Positions 7,735 to 14,504 of a DNA stretch of 19,890 nucleotides are shown here, piece after piece (position 1 is the first letter of the stretch; each line of letters begins with the position of its first letter). The stretch lies in NCBI GenBank assembly GCA_045541355.1, contig JAZQIW010000112.1, forward strand, positions 1 to 19,890, read 5' to 3'. The stretch is from UMGS1387 sp045541355. GTDB taxonomy: Bacteria; Bacillota; Clostridia; Oscillospirales; CAG-382. The notes below the pieces were generated by a model. It had not been told where the DNA came from, searched no databases, and was given only the letters and a program-made list of their open reading frames with translations. A program made the position numbers and the translations under genes.

Positions 7735-8211
7735 CTATGCATTAAGTGAATATACCATATAGTTAAGATATCCGGCAAAGGTCACCCATGCAAAGTAAGG
7801 TATATTGATATATGCGGCAAAGGGACTTATCTCATGAAATTTCAGTATCATTGCGCCAACAAGCACCCACAAAATAAGCAGCCACACAAAGGCAAACAAA
7901 AATGCCTGAAGGTTAAAGAATATAAGGCTCCACAGAAAATTTACCGCAAGCTGCAAAAGATACAGATACACCGCAGGCATTGTATATATTCCCTTTTCTC
8001 TGCCTTTGATTATGACATTGGCAAGACCTGTACCCATGAGTATATACAAAACTGTCCATACAATCGGGAACACAATTCCGGGAGGTGCTGCGCCCGGCTT
8101 TTGTATGTTACTGTAAACATCCATGTTATTACGCGTCAAAAATGCACTGACTGCACCCACAGCAAGCGTGAAAAGTATACTGACCGCATATGCTTTGATT
8201 TTGCCTTTCAT
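7735..8211 (-). CDS. tspO: TspO/MBR family protein
   Basis: A 158-residue five-helix membrane protein of the tryptophan-rich sensory protein / peripheral benzodiazepine receptor family. Recognisable motifs are QKPGAAPPGIVFPIVWTVLY (37-56, loop before helix 2), LQLAVNFLWSLIFFN (86-100) and the helix-5 pattern IPYFAWVTFAGYLNYMVYSLN (137-157, given in overlapping parts). Family members bind porphyrins and related ligands and influence stress responses; the ligand here is not known. The ATG at 8211 is preceded by GAGGTG at good spacing; a GTG three codons upstream is possible but would overlap that ribosome site. Next to sfsA, 110 bp apart, with no obvious functional link. Confidence 0.9.
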   Translation of the reverse strand: MKGKIKAYAVSILFTLAVGAVSAFLTRNNMDVYSNIQKPGAAPPGIVFPIVWTVLYILMGTGLANVIIKGREKGIYTMPAVYLYLLQLAVNFLWSLIFFNLQAFLFAFVWLLILWVLVGAMILKFHEISPFAAYINIPYFAWVTFAGYLNYMVYSLNA

Positions 8212-8258
8212 ATATATCACCTCGCATATATTCTATGCCGGCATCGGTGCGATAATGC

Positions 8259-8289
8259 AAAAAGCTGCCGACACATTTCTGCATCGGCA
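8259..8289 (-). terminator. Candidate terminator of the phospho-signalling operon
   Basis: On the minus strand TGCCGA and TCGGCA (8284-8289 and 8266-8271) form a 6-bp stem around a 12-base loop, followed by GCTTTTTGC. The stem is short and the loop large, so termination may be partial and allow read-through into tspO. Confidence 0.5.
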
Positions 8290-8296
8290 TTATTAT

Positions 8297-9424
8297 TCAG
8301 CTATTCTTGACAAGGGAAAGCGAAAGATTGGGATTATTCTTTCCGAGAGCATCGGAGAAAGCAGAAAGCTCATATTCCGAAATATATATTTCACCGTCAG
8401 CCTGTGCCAAAGCCTCAAGCTTTATTTGTCTTTGCTCGTCGGCATAGAAAACAACAAATCCGTCGCTGTATTTTACCTTCCATTCCTTATCACAGTCAAA
8501 CACACCGTCATTTTCTTTATATCCGAGACCTTCAAGCACTGAACGCACAGGAATAAGCTTTTCATTAAGAGTACTGTTTTTATCAAGCTTTATACCTTCA
8601 GCCATATCAACTCTCTCACCAAGGTTATCAACAAGCTCAAAGTCTATATCCACAAGAGCATATTCACGCTTTATTTCAAAGGACATACCCAAAAGCTCTC
8701 CTATTTCCGAAAGGGAGCCTTCACTGACATAAAGAACATTTTCATATCTGAAAGCCGTTACATGAGTCTTTTTCGTGTCCTGATTCTTTGTAAATGTAAG
8801 CTCCTTGCCGTCAAAGCCAAAGGAGCAATATTCGCCGTTCCTATCTTCAAAGGAGACCTTGAAGTTCTCCTCGGAAGCTTGGCCTGCAAGGCAGGAAACA
8901 GCATGAAGCAGGCTATAAAATCTGTTGCCGTTAATGAGAACTGCCGAAACGGGACATCCGCTTTCACCCTCATCGCCGCCCGACACTCTGACAACAAATT
9001 TTCCGTTTGCCGGAAAGACAGGTGAATTCTCATCTATCACAACCGTCTCCTCAAACGGCTCTATCGCCTCTTCATCTTGGGTGACCGTCATGCCGCGGTT
9101 ATCATCCGATTTCTTATCAAGCACAAGCACCTTTATTCCCAGGGAAATAAGCACTATTGCGGCAATATCGCAAAGGAGCATTATTACAAGCTTTTTTGCA
9201 GTAAGTCCAAGCAGCATGCCGCCGTTATCCTTTTCGGCACCTGCAATATCCTTTTCGGTTTGCTCTTCGGGTTCTTCAACCACAAGCTCCTTATCCCAAT
9301 CCGCAAGTGCATCATCCTCGAAAAAGGTTTGTCCGCCGTCATATATATCAATATCCGCCCCGCACTTGCCGCACTTTACGGCTTTATCGGGCAGTAATTC
9401 CGCACAGTATTTACAATACACCAT
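8297..9424 (-). CDS. Zinc-ribbon, single-membrane-span, stalk-domain protein
   Basis: A 375-residue protein with three parts. Residues 1-25 form a zinc ribbon (CKYC at 4-7, CGKC at 18-21). After an acidic linker, residues 78-102 form one hydrophobic membrane segment (KLVIMLLCDIAAIVLISLGI). Residues ~135-375 contain repeated patterns like the stalk / copper-amine-oxidase-N domain, clearest at LNEKLIPVRSVLEGLGYKEN (286-305) and at GEIYISEYELSAFSDALG. I infer a cytoplasmic zinc ribbon and an outside stalk region, which would make it the membrane sensor or anchor of this operon. EETVVID at 125-131 resembles the Thr motif of the operon's repeat protein, but it lies after the membrane segment and so is probably out of reach of the kinase. 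Last gene of the operon; GGAGGAG precedes its ATG. Confidence 0.75.
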   Translation of the reverse strand: MVYCKYCAELLPDKAVKCGKCGADIDIYDGGQTFFEDDALADWDKELVVEEPEEQTEKDIAGAEKDNGGMLLGLTAKKLVIMLLCDIAAIVLISLGIKVLVLDKKSDDNRGMTVTQDEEAIEPFEETVVIDENSPVFPANGKFVVRVSGGDEGESGCPVSAVLINGNRFYSLLHAVSCLAGQASEENFKVSFEDRNGEYCSFGFDGKELTFTKNQDTKKTHVTAFRYENVLYVSEGSLSEIGELLGMSFEIKREYALVDIDFELVDNLGERVDMAEGIKLDKNSTLNEKLIPVRSVLEGLGYKENDGVFDCDKEWKVKYSDGFVVFYADEQRQIKLEALAQADGEIYISEYELSAFSDALGKNNPNLSLSLVKNS

Positions 9425-9443
9425 TTTCTCCTCCGATTACGAC

Positions 9444-10175
9444 TTATCCGATAATTCCACCCACTACGGTAAAGTTATCGTTATCGGGATTTCTTCTGAG
9501 CAAAAGTCTTACAAGCATATATTCAATCCACTCTTTACAGGTGGTTGATTTTGACAAATCTATTTCCATTTCCTCTTCAATTACATATTCCCAAAATCCG
9601 TCGCTGCAAAGAAGGAACGCATCACCTTTTTTGTGCTTTATAGGCTCGTAAACAGTTCCTGCGCCACCTTCGGTGGGCTGTCCCATAACCTTAAGCAGTT
9701 TATTTCTGTCAGCGTCGCCGCGGATATCGTCAAAGGTCATTTCTCCAAGGTCAACCGACATCTGAGGAATACTGTGGTCCTTGGACATTGTTGAAAGCTT
9801 TCCGTTTGAAAAATAATAAAACCTCGAATCACCGCAATTGAAAGAGTGAACCGTCTCGTCTCCGACAATACAGCCCACCGCTGTGGTTCTCATTCCGTTA
9901 TAGCTTTCCTTTTGCGACTGAAGCTCTATAAGTCCGTCATTGACACTGCCGAGAACCCCGAGGATTTTCTCCTGTTCAAGAGAATCCATTTTTCCAAGTG
10001 CTTCTATCGTCTTTTCCGCGGCAAAGGCAGATGCAACCTCGCCGCAGTCATGTCCTCCGAGGCCGTCACACAGAACGGCAATACATCTTCCGCCGCCGTC
10101 TGTTTTTATCCTAAAGCTATCCTCGTTTATCTCTCTTGAGCCTTTATTTGTATAGGTATATAAATCTATCTTCAT
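9444..10175 (-). CDS. PP2C-type protein serine/threonine phosphatase (short form)
   Basis: A 243-residue, single-domain, metal-dependent PPM/PP2C phosphatase, expected to be cytoplasmic since no membrane segment or signal is seen. Signature positions are intact: GSREINEDSF (12-21, with Glu17 and Asp19), VLCDGLGGHDCGEVAS (34-49, metal Asp37), GMRTTAVG (94-101), NCGDSRFYYF (113-122), SKDHS, LLCSDGFWE (188-196, Asp192) and the final DNDNFTVV (231-238). It presumably reverses phosphorylation by the kinase of the same operon. GGAGAGGG lies before the ATG. It is the second PP2C in the operon and differs clearly from the one at 10997-11875, so the pair is not a recent tandem duplication. Confidence 0.9.
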   Translation of the reverse strand: MKIDLYTYTNKGSREINEDSFRIKTDGGGRCIAVLCDGLGGHDCGEVASAFAAEKTIEALGKMDSLEQEKILGVLGSVNDGLIELQSQKESYNGMRTTAVGCIVGDETVHSFNCGDSRFYYFSNGKLSTMSKDHSIPQMSVDLGEMTFDDIRGDADRNKLLKVMGQPTEGGAGTVYEPIKHKKGDAFLLCSDGFWEYVIEEEMEIDLSKSTTCKEWIEYMLVRLLLRRNPDNDNFTVVGGIIG

Positions 10176-10203
10176 TATACCCTCTCCGTTTCATCAAGCT
10201 TTT

Positions 10204-10788
10204 TTATTCCCAGTTGAATTTCTCGTTACACAGAGAACGGAACACAAGCTTTGTCATGCCGATTTCTATTACATCATAATCGCAAAGCTCTGTTGGAGTA
10301 AGAAGAAGCTGATTATTAACATAAATACTGTTCTTTGCACCCGAAAGAGTGATAAAGAATTTATTATTCTTTGCATCATATGCAATTATTGCATTTACAC
10401 CCTTTGAAACGGTGTTGTCAAATTCAAGCTTAATATTGTTTTCATCGCCTCTGCCGATGGTATTGTTTCCGCCGTAAAGACGAAAGTCCATGCCCCTCAT
10501 TGTCCCCTCAAGGCATACGAGCCAGCCTCTGACATCCGCAATTCCTTTGTCATTAATAGCCTGGTCAATATAAACCGTCTGCATATCCTGCGTATCCTGC
10601 ACAGACTGTGCTTCGGAGCTCTGATTATCGGACAAAGCAACATGAGGTGAGGGTGCCACATATTCCTGACTGAAAACCTCGCTGTCGGAATAGACCCCCG
10701 TATTTATATTCTCAACCTTACAGCAGGGGCAAAAAGCATATTTCTTATCATCATAGATATGTCCGACAGGACACAACTGTATTGCCAT
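10204..10788 (-). CDS. FHA domain protein with Cys/His-rich N-terminus
   Basis: A 194-residue cytoplasmic adaptor. Residues 1-25 (CPVGHIYDDKKYAFCPCC) form a probable zinc-binding motif seen with clostridial FHA and vWA proteins. A linker (26-85) contains EYVAPSPHV (42-50) and MQTVYIDQ (69-76). Residues ~88-187 form the FHA domain, which binds phosphothreonine peptides: GRGDENNIKL (112-121), TVSKGVNAIIAYD (126-138) and KNSIYVNNQ (152-160). Gly-Arg, Ser and the late Asn are present, but the His usually found shortly after the Ser appears to be Asn132. It likely reads Thr phosphorylation made by the operon's kinase. The linker Thr71 ahead of the domain recalls the regulatory Thr of GarA/OdhI. 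AAGGA precedes the ATG. Confidence 0.85.
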   Translation of the reverse strand: MAIQLCPVGHIYDDKKYAFCPCCKVENINTGVYSDSEVFSQEYVAPSPHVALSDNQSSEAQSVQDTQDMQTVYIDQAINDKGIADVRGWLVCLEGTMRGMDFRLYGGNNTIGRGDENNIKLEFDNTVSKGVNAIIAYDAKNNKFFITLSGAKNSIYVNNQLLLTPTELCDYDVIEIGMTKLVFRSLCNEKFNWE

Positions 10789-10830
10789 GTTTTATCCTTC
10801 TTTCCGCTACAATATTTAGAAAAATGTATA

Positions 10831-10974
10831 TTAAAAAACCACAAAAACAATCGCCGTTGATACTGCCGCTATAAGCACAGCAAGAAGGCAGATTACGCCT
10901 ACGTGCCAAACCTTTGCATATTTAGGCTCTGTTTTATCCATAGGATGATGTGTAGAATAGCTCTGACTGTTCAA
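10831..10974 (-). CDS. Small single-span membrane protein, TTG start
   Basis: A 47-residue protein with a polar N-terminus and one hydrophobic helix at the C-terminus (VGVICLLAVLIAAVSTAIVF, residues 25-44), presumably a tail-anchored membrane peptide. I choose a TTG start at 10972-10974 because a perfect AGGAGG (10984-10989) sits 9 bases before it, in the 22-bp gap after the upstream PP2C stop. A longer frame from a GTG at 11025 would overlap that phosphatase gene and has no ribosome site; a later ATG (10939-10941) would give 36 residues. No family is recognised. Position between a PP2C and the FHA gene suggests a role in locating the signalling proteins at the membrane, which is inference only. 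Confidence 0.65.
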   Translation of the reverse strand: MNSQSYSTHHPMDKTEPKYAKVWHVGVICLLAVLIAAVSTAIVFVVF

Positions 10975-10983
10975 AGAATTTTT

Positions 10984-10989
10984 CCTCCT
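10984..10989 (-). promoter_or_regulatory. Strong Shine-Dalgarno that fixes the TTG start of the 47-residue gene
   Basis: AGGAGG on the minus strand lies between the PP2C stop (10997) and the TTG at 10974, with a 9-base spacer. It is the best ribosome site of the whole operon and has no ATG or GTG at a usable distance, which is the main evidence that this small gene is translated. Confidence 0.75.
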
Positions 10990-10996
10990 TAACAAC

Positions 10997-11875
10997 TCAT
11001 TTGTGCACTGTGTGCTTTCTTTCACACTTTATAACCATAACCGTCATATTATCCTGACCGTAACAGCCCTCGCCGCAAACCGTCTCAACAATCTTGCTGC
11101 TCGCGCTCTTTGCATCGTTCTCAAGCACTATGCTTTTGATTGTCTCTTCTTCAATTGCGTTATACACCCCGTCTGAGCATATAACAAAGCTGTCACCCGG
11201 CCTTATTTCAAAACCCTTTATGCTGACATCGGCATAAGGCATATGCTCCTTTCCCATGAAAGAAACAAGGCTGTCCTTCTGAGGCTCGCCATCTATTTCG
11301 TCAAGGTTTGTACCTACTGCCAGATACTCTCTGTAAAGAAGATTTTTATAGTCATGATCCTCATTCATCTGAAATATACCGTTTTTTCTGACAAGATACA
11401 ATCTGCTGTCGCCGCAGCTTACCCAGTAAATTCGGTTTTTAAAAACATATACAAGCACCATTGTGGCACCCGCCGTGCTTTGTCCCGACGACACATACTG
11501 TCTGCATATACCGTCATTTATATAAATGGTAATTGCCTTTAACTGATCGCTGATGCTTCTTTTCGGGTTTATAGTCTCAAAGCTTTTTACGGCTGAGTCT
11601 ACAACGTACTGTGCAACCTCCCTGCCGTTTGAAAGCCCGCCCATTCCATCAGAGAGCACCGCAAAAAAGCCCTTTTCTGAAACGGTTACGCTGTCAGTAA
11701 CATTTGTAAAGCCGCAGGCATCCTCCTGATAGGGTCTTTGTCCGATATTCTGACACAAGCCTGTGCTTATATACATTGAGGCGTTTGTCGAAAGCTTAAG
11801 CTCTGTTCGCTTTATGCTGCGAAAAAGCTTTCTTTTGGCAGCACTCTTATTCTTTGTGTCCGCTTTTATCAACAA
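10997..11875 (-). CDS. PP2C-type protein serine/threonine phosphatase (long form)
   Basis: A 292-residue PPM/PP2C phosphatase with a basic N-terminal extension (1-35, rich in Lys/Arg) before the catalytic domain. Motifs: IGQRPYQEDACGF (44-56, Glu51 and Asp52), VLSDGMGGLSNGREVA (73-88, metal Asp76), STAGATMV (133-140), VSCGDSRLYLV (152-162), VICSDGVYNA (231-240) and YGQDNMTVMVIKC (272-284). All metal-binding acids are present, so it should be active. The start used is TTG at 11875, preceded by AAAGGGG at 6 bases; an ATG at 11776 would remove the basic tail but has no ribosome site. It directly follows the kinase gene (32-bp gap), the classic kinase-phosphatase pairing, and is probably that kinase's main antagonist. 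Confidence 0.9.
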   Translation of the reverse strand: MLIKADTKNKSAAKRKLFRSIKRTELKLSTNASMYISTGLCQNIGQRPYQEDACGFTNVTDSVTVSEKGFFAVLSDGMGGLSNGREVAQYVVDSAVKSFETINPKRSISDQLKAITIYINDGICRQYVSSGQSTAGATMVLVYVFKNRIYWVSCGDSRLYLVRKNGIFQMNEDHDYKNLLYREYLAVGTNLDEIDGEPQKDSLVSFMGKEHMPYADVSIKGFEIRPGDSFVICSDGVYNAIEEETIKSIVLENDAKSASSKIVETVCGEGCYGQDNMTVMVIKCERKHTVHK

Positions 11876-11907
11876 GCACTTCCCCTTTCATTAATTGGCT
11901 TTATATT

Positions 11908-13188
11908 TTACAGAGATGCCGAGAGGCTTATTGACGGGCCGTCGGAATTTACAATATGTACAACCGAAACCGTCACAAGCGCCGCAATAATTACCGCAGT
12001 TATTGCAATAATTATCCTCTTTGCCTTCTTTCCAAGGTCAACCTCTTCATGGGTTCCCGAGTGCAGAATTCCGAAATGGTCCTGAGATTTACGGATTTCC
12101 ATCTCAAACTGCCTGTTGGAAACAAACGCAGTATCCTCCTCGTTTGCACTTCCCTGCCATCTTGCCTTCTGGTAGATGCTCTGGACATATCCGCTGGAAA
12201 GGTCTGCCGTCTTAACGCCCATGGCTTCTATGTCACGCATAAGCTCGACAACATTCTGATATCTTTCGGATATCTTGGGCTTTAAGCATTTATTGAGTAT
12301 GTTTGCAAAGGCGGGTGAAACATCTCCGAGAGAATTAAATATAAGGTCGGGATTATCCATTCTGTTAATGGAGTCCATAGGCACCTGTCCCGTTACTGCA
12401 TAGTAAATTGTAGCACCCACAGCATAAATATCAGTCCAGTTACCCTGATTTCCGTCGCTTCTGTACTGTTCGGCAGGAGCAAAGCCCTGCTTTACAACAA
12501 CCGAATAGTTCTGCTGTGTATGCTCGCCTACAACCTGCTTTGCCGCACCAAAGTCAATGAGCTTTACTCTGCCGTCACGGCAAATAAATATATTATCGGG
12601 AGAAATATCTCTGTGAAGCGTGCCCGTACTGTGTACAACCATAAGTGCACGGCAGACATTCTTTAAAATAGTAATCGCCTTGTTTTCCGAAAGCTTTCCG
12701 CCTTCCTTCTGCACATAACCCTTAAGGTCTATACCGTCAAGGTATTCCATGGCATAGTACACCGTATCGTTGGCATAGAAAAATTCATATACCGTAACTA
12801 CATTTTCATCGGCATTGAACTTAGCCATTGTCTTTGCCTCGGCAAAAAAGCGCTTTGCACCCTTATCAAAGACCTCTCTCTTGCTGTCCGAAACAATTCC
12901 GACCTCTTCTTCTCCCTTGCCTCTGCTGGCAATTCCCGTGGGGAAATACTCCTTGATGGCAACGGGGCGATTCAGCTTATTTGAAAAAGCAAGATATGTT
13001 GCACCAAAGCCGCCTCGTCCGAGTACTCTGCCTATGATATACTTATCCTTAAGCTTTGCTCCCGGCATGAGTAAACCTGCCTCGGCATTATATTTTTCGT
13101 GATTGAGACCACAGTGTGGACAGAATTTACTATCTTCCTCGATTTCCTCAAAACAGAAATCGCAAAGATTTAAGCCGTTAAATTCCAT
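11908..13188 (-). CDS. Zinc-ribbon Ser/Thr protein kinase (Hanks type), membrane anchored
   Basis: A 426-residue kinase. Residues 9-26 form a zinc ribbon (CDFC, then CPHC). The kinase domain spans ~50-320: glycine loop GRGGFGATY (57-65), ATP lysine in VAIKEYFP (Lys79), catalytic HRDISPDNIF (192-201, Asp194, Asn199), DFGAAK (212-217) and FAPAEQY in the activation segment. All catalytic residues are present, and HRD supports activation-loop control. A linker (325-387) precedes one membrane helix (391-412), with only about 14 residues outside, so there are no PASTA repeats and no extracellular sensor. The input must therefore come from partner proteins. GGGAGG precedes the ATG. It lies between the repeat protein and its phosphatase, so it is the central enzyme of the operon; its likely substrates are the YPETVVEE Thr residues and the FHA protein. 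Confidence 0.93.
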   Translation of the reverse strand: MEFNGLNLCDFCFEEIEEDSKFCPHCGLNHEKYNAEAGLLMPGAKLKDKYIIGRVLGRGGFGATYLAFSNKLNRPVAIKEYFPTGIASRGKGEEEVGIVSDSKREVFDKGAKRFFAEAKTMAKFNADENVVTVYEFFYANDTVYYAMEYLDGIDLKGYVQKEGGKLSENKAITILKNVCRALMVVHSTGTLHRDISPDNIFICRDGRVKLIDFGAAKQVVGEHTQQNYSVVVKQGFAPAEQYRSDGNQGNWTDIYAVGATIYYAVTGQVPMDSINRMDNPDLIFNSLGDVSPAFANILNKCLKPKISERYQNVVELMRDIEAMGVKTADLSSGYVQSIYQKARWQGSANEEDTAFVSNRQFEMEIRKSQDHFGILHSGTHEEVDLGKKAKRIIIAITAVIIAALVTVSVVHIVNSDGPSISLSASL

Positions 13189-13240
13189 TCACGTTCCTCC
13201 CTTTATAAAACGTATTTTGATTGATTGCTTCTATGGTTGT

Positions 13241-14428
13241 TTAATCAACAAGTCTTTTTCCGCAATTAGAGCAGAAGAAGGATTCCACGGGATTTGCAAA
13301 TCCGCAGTCATTACAAACCATTCTTCCGTCTTCGCGTCTGTAAAACGCCGCATTCTTTTCTTCTGCAACAGGTGTCTGTACAACCGAAACGGGTGAAGGC
13401 TCAAAGGCCGACTGCTCCGGCATTTCAAATTCCTCCATGACATCAAAGGCATTCCTTACGGGCTCCTGTACGGGAATATCCACAGGCATTGATTCTTCCA
13501 CCACGGTTTCGGGATAGTAGTTTTCATCCTGCTGTTCCTCTACCACCGTCTCGGGATAATAGTCGGTATCTGTCTGCTCCTCTACCACTGTCTCGGGGTA
13601 TTCATCGGATGATGCGCCTACCGGCTGAGCTTCATCGACAACAGAAGGCACAGGTGCCACAAACTCACCCATCATATCAAAGGGAGAGGGCGAAGCGTTT
13701 ACGGGCTCATAAGACGTATTCTCCGAATACGAAGGCTCTTCCACTACCGTCTCGGGGTAGCTGTTCACGTCTATCTGCTCCTCCACAACGGTTTCGGGGT
13801 AGTAGTTATCATCTGCCTGCTCCTCCACAATTGTTTCGGGGTAGTAATCTTCGTCTGTTCCGCAAGGTGCATTTTCGCAACATTCCTCCGCCTGCTCCAC
13901 AACCGAGGGCGAGGGAGCTACAAATTCACCCGTGAAGCCATAAGATGTTGCCTCAAAAGAAAGCTCATCGGGTTTCATGCTGTCATTTTGGTTTTCGGCA
14001 TATGTATTGTCCTTGGCAGCCGACAAGGCCTCATCAGAGGCAGGGATTTCCGCAAAGGGTGCATTCTCCAAAGCGTTTTTTTCCTCAAAGGAGGGGGACT
14101 GAGGGCTGTTATACAATTCAAAGAGCCGACTGCAAACATCATACGCCTGCTGCCCGAGGTCTCTTCCCTGAAGGTAAAGACCATAACAGAACGAGCCGAG
14201 ATTCATAATGAGTGCCTCAAGGTCTTTTTCCATATATTCGCACTCTGTCTCGCCAAGACTGCCTCTGCTCTGCTTGAGGTTATAGGCGCACTGACCAATC
14301 TCTGCGACAAGTCCCTCTGCTTCGGGAATATCTCTGTATCCGTCAACATATCTGTTATAGCATACAAAGCCAAGCTCTCTTATAAGACCGTCTTTTGCTT
14401 CGTCAAAATCAAAATTATTATAAGTCAT
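13241..14428 (-). CDS. YPETVVEE-repeat protein with C-terminal zinc ribbon, candidate kinase substrate scaffold
   Basis: A 395-residue, very acidic cytoplasmic protein with no membrane segment. Residues 1-110 are helical and internally duplicated (LIRELGFVCYNRYVDG at 15-30, LIMNLGSFCYGLYLQG at 73-88). Residues 165-355 are low complexity: a GEFVAPxPSVV motif at 167-177 and 254-264, each followed by three YPET(V/I)VEE units. The repeat Thr residues fall at 199, 213, 227 and 280, 294, 308, exactly 14 apart inside each triplet. Residues 370-392 form a zinc ribbon (CNDC, CSNC). I do not recognise a characterised homologue. Each Thr has an acidic residue at +3/+4, suitable for FHA recognition after phosphorylation. 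First gene of the operon, with GGGAGAG before its ATG, 52 bp ahead of the kinase. Scaffold function is inference. Confidence 0.8.
   Translation of the reverse strand: MTYNNFDFDEAKDGLIRELGFVCYNRYVDGYRDIPEAEGLVAEIGQCAYNLKQSRGSLGETECEYMEKDLEALIMNLGSFCYGLYLQGRDLGQQAYDVCSRLFELYNSPQSPSFEEKNALENAPFAEIPASDEALSAAKDNTYAENQNDSMKPDELSFEATSYGFTGEFVAPSPSVVEQAEECCENAPCGTDEDYYPETIVEEQADDNYYPETVVEEQIDVNSYPETVVEEPSYSENTSYEPVNASPSPFDMMGEFVAPVPSVVDEAQPVGASSDEYPETVVEEQTDTDYYPETVVEEQQDENYYPETVVEESMPVDIPVQEPVRNAFDVMEEFEMPEQSAFEPSPVSVVQTPVAEEKNAAFYRREDGRMVCNDCGFANPVESFFCSNCGKRLVD
13493..13603 (-). repeat. In-frame 42-bp tandem repeats, second triplet
   Basis: Three units encoding residues 276-312 of the repeat protein, each with the YPETVVEE core and spaced 42 bp (14 codons). 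Codons vary between units (ACC, ACT and ACG-type differences are visible around the Thr and Val positions), so the protein motif is better conserved than the DNA. Confidence 0.85.
13736..13849 (-). repeat. In-frame 42-bp tandem repeats, first triplet
   Basis: Three units encoding residues 194-231, the first with Ile instead of Val after the Thr, spaced 42 bp. The distance between equivalent positions of the two triplets is 81 codons, indicating duplication of a module made of EFVAPxPSVV plus three repeats. Confidence 0.85.
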
Positions 14429-14504
14429 AACAAACTCTCCCGTAAATTCATTATTTTACACGAGCTTACAATACGCCGCATAATACACCATAGTATAATA
14501 CAAT

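Noticed and set aside
8925..9548. Ser-rich 207-residue plus-strand frame
   Set aside because: Antisense to the stalk-domain protein and part of the PP2C gene; composition is that of a shadow frame.
10831..11025. 64-residue version of the small membrane protein starting at GTG 11025
   Set aside because: It overlaps the end of the PP2C gene and has no ribosome site, while the TTG at 10974 has a perfect AGGAGG.
13493..13849. Regularly spaced DNA repeats resembling a CRISPR array
   Set aside because: The 42-bp periodicity is in frame with a gene, the units differ at synonymous positions, there are no distinct spacers of constant length and no cas genes nearby.
13489..14208. Arg/Pro-rich plus-strand frames opposite the repeat protein
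   Set aside because: Their repeats are the reverse complement of the YPETVVEE codons; no ribosome site or domain.
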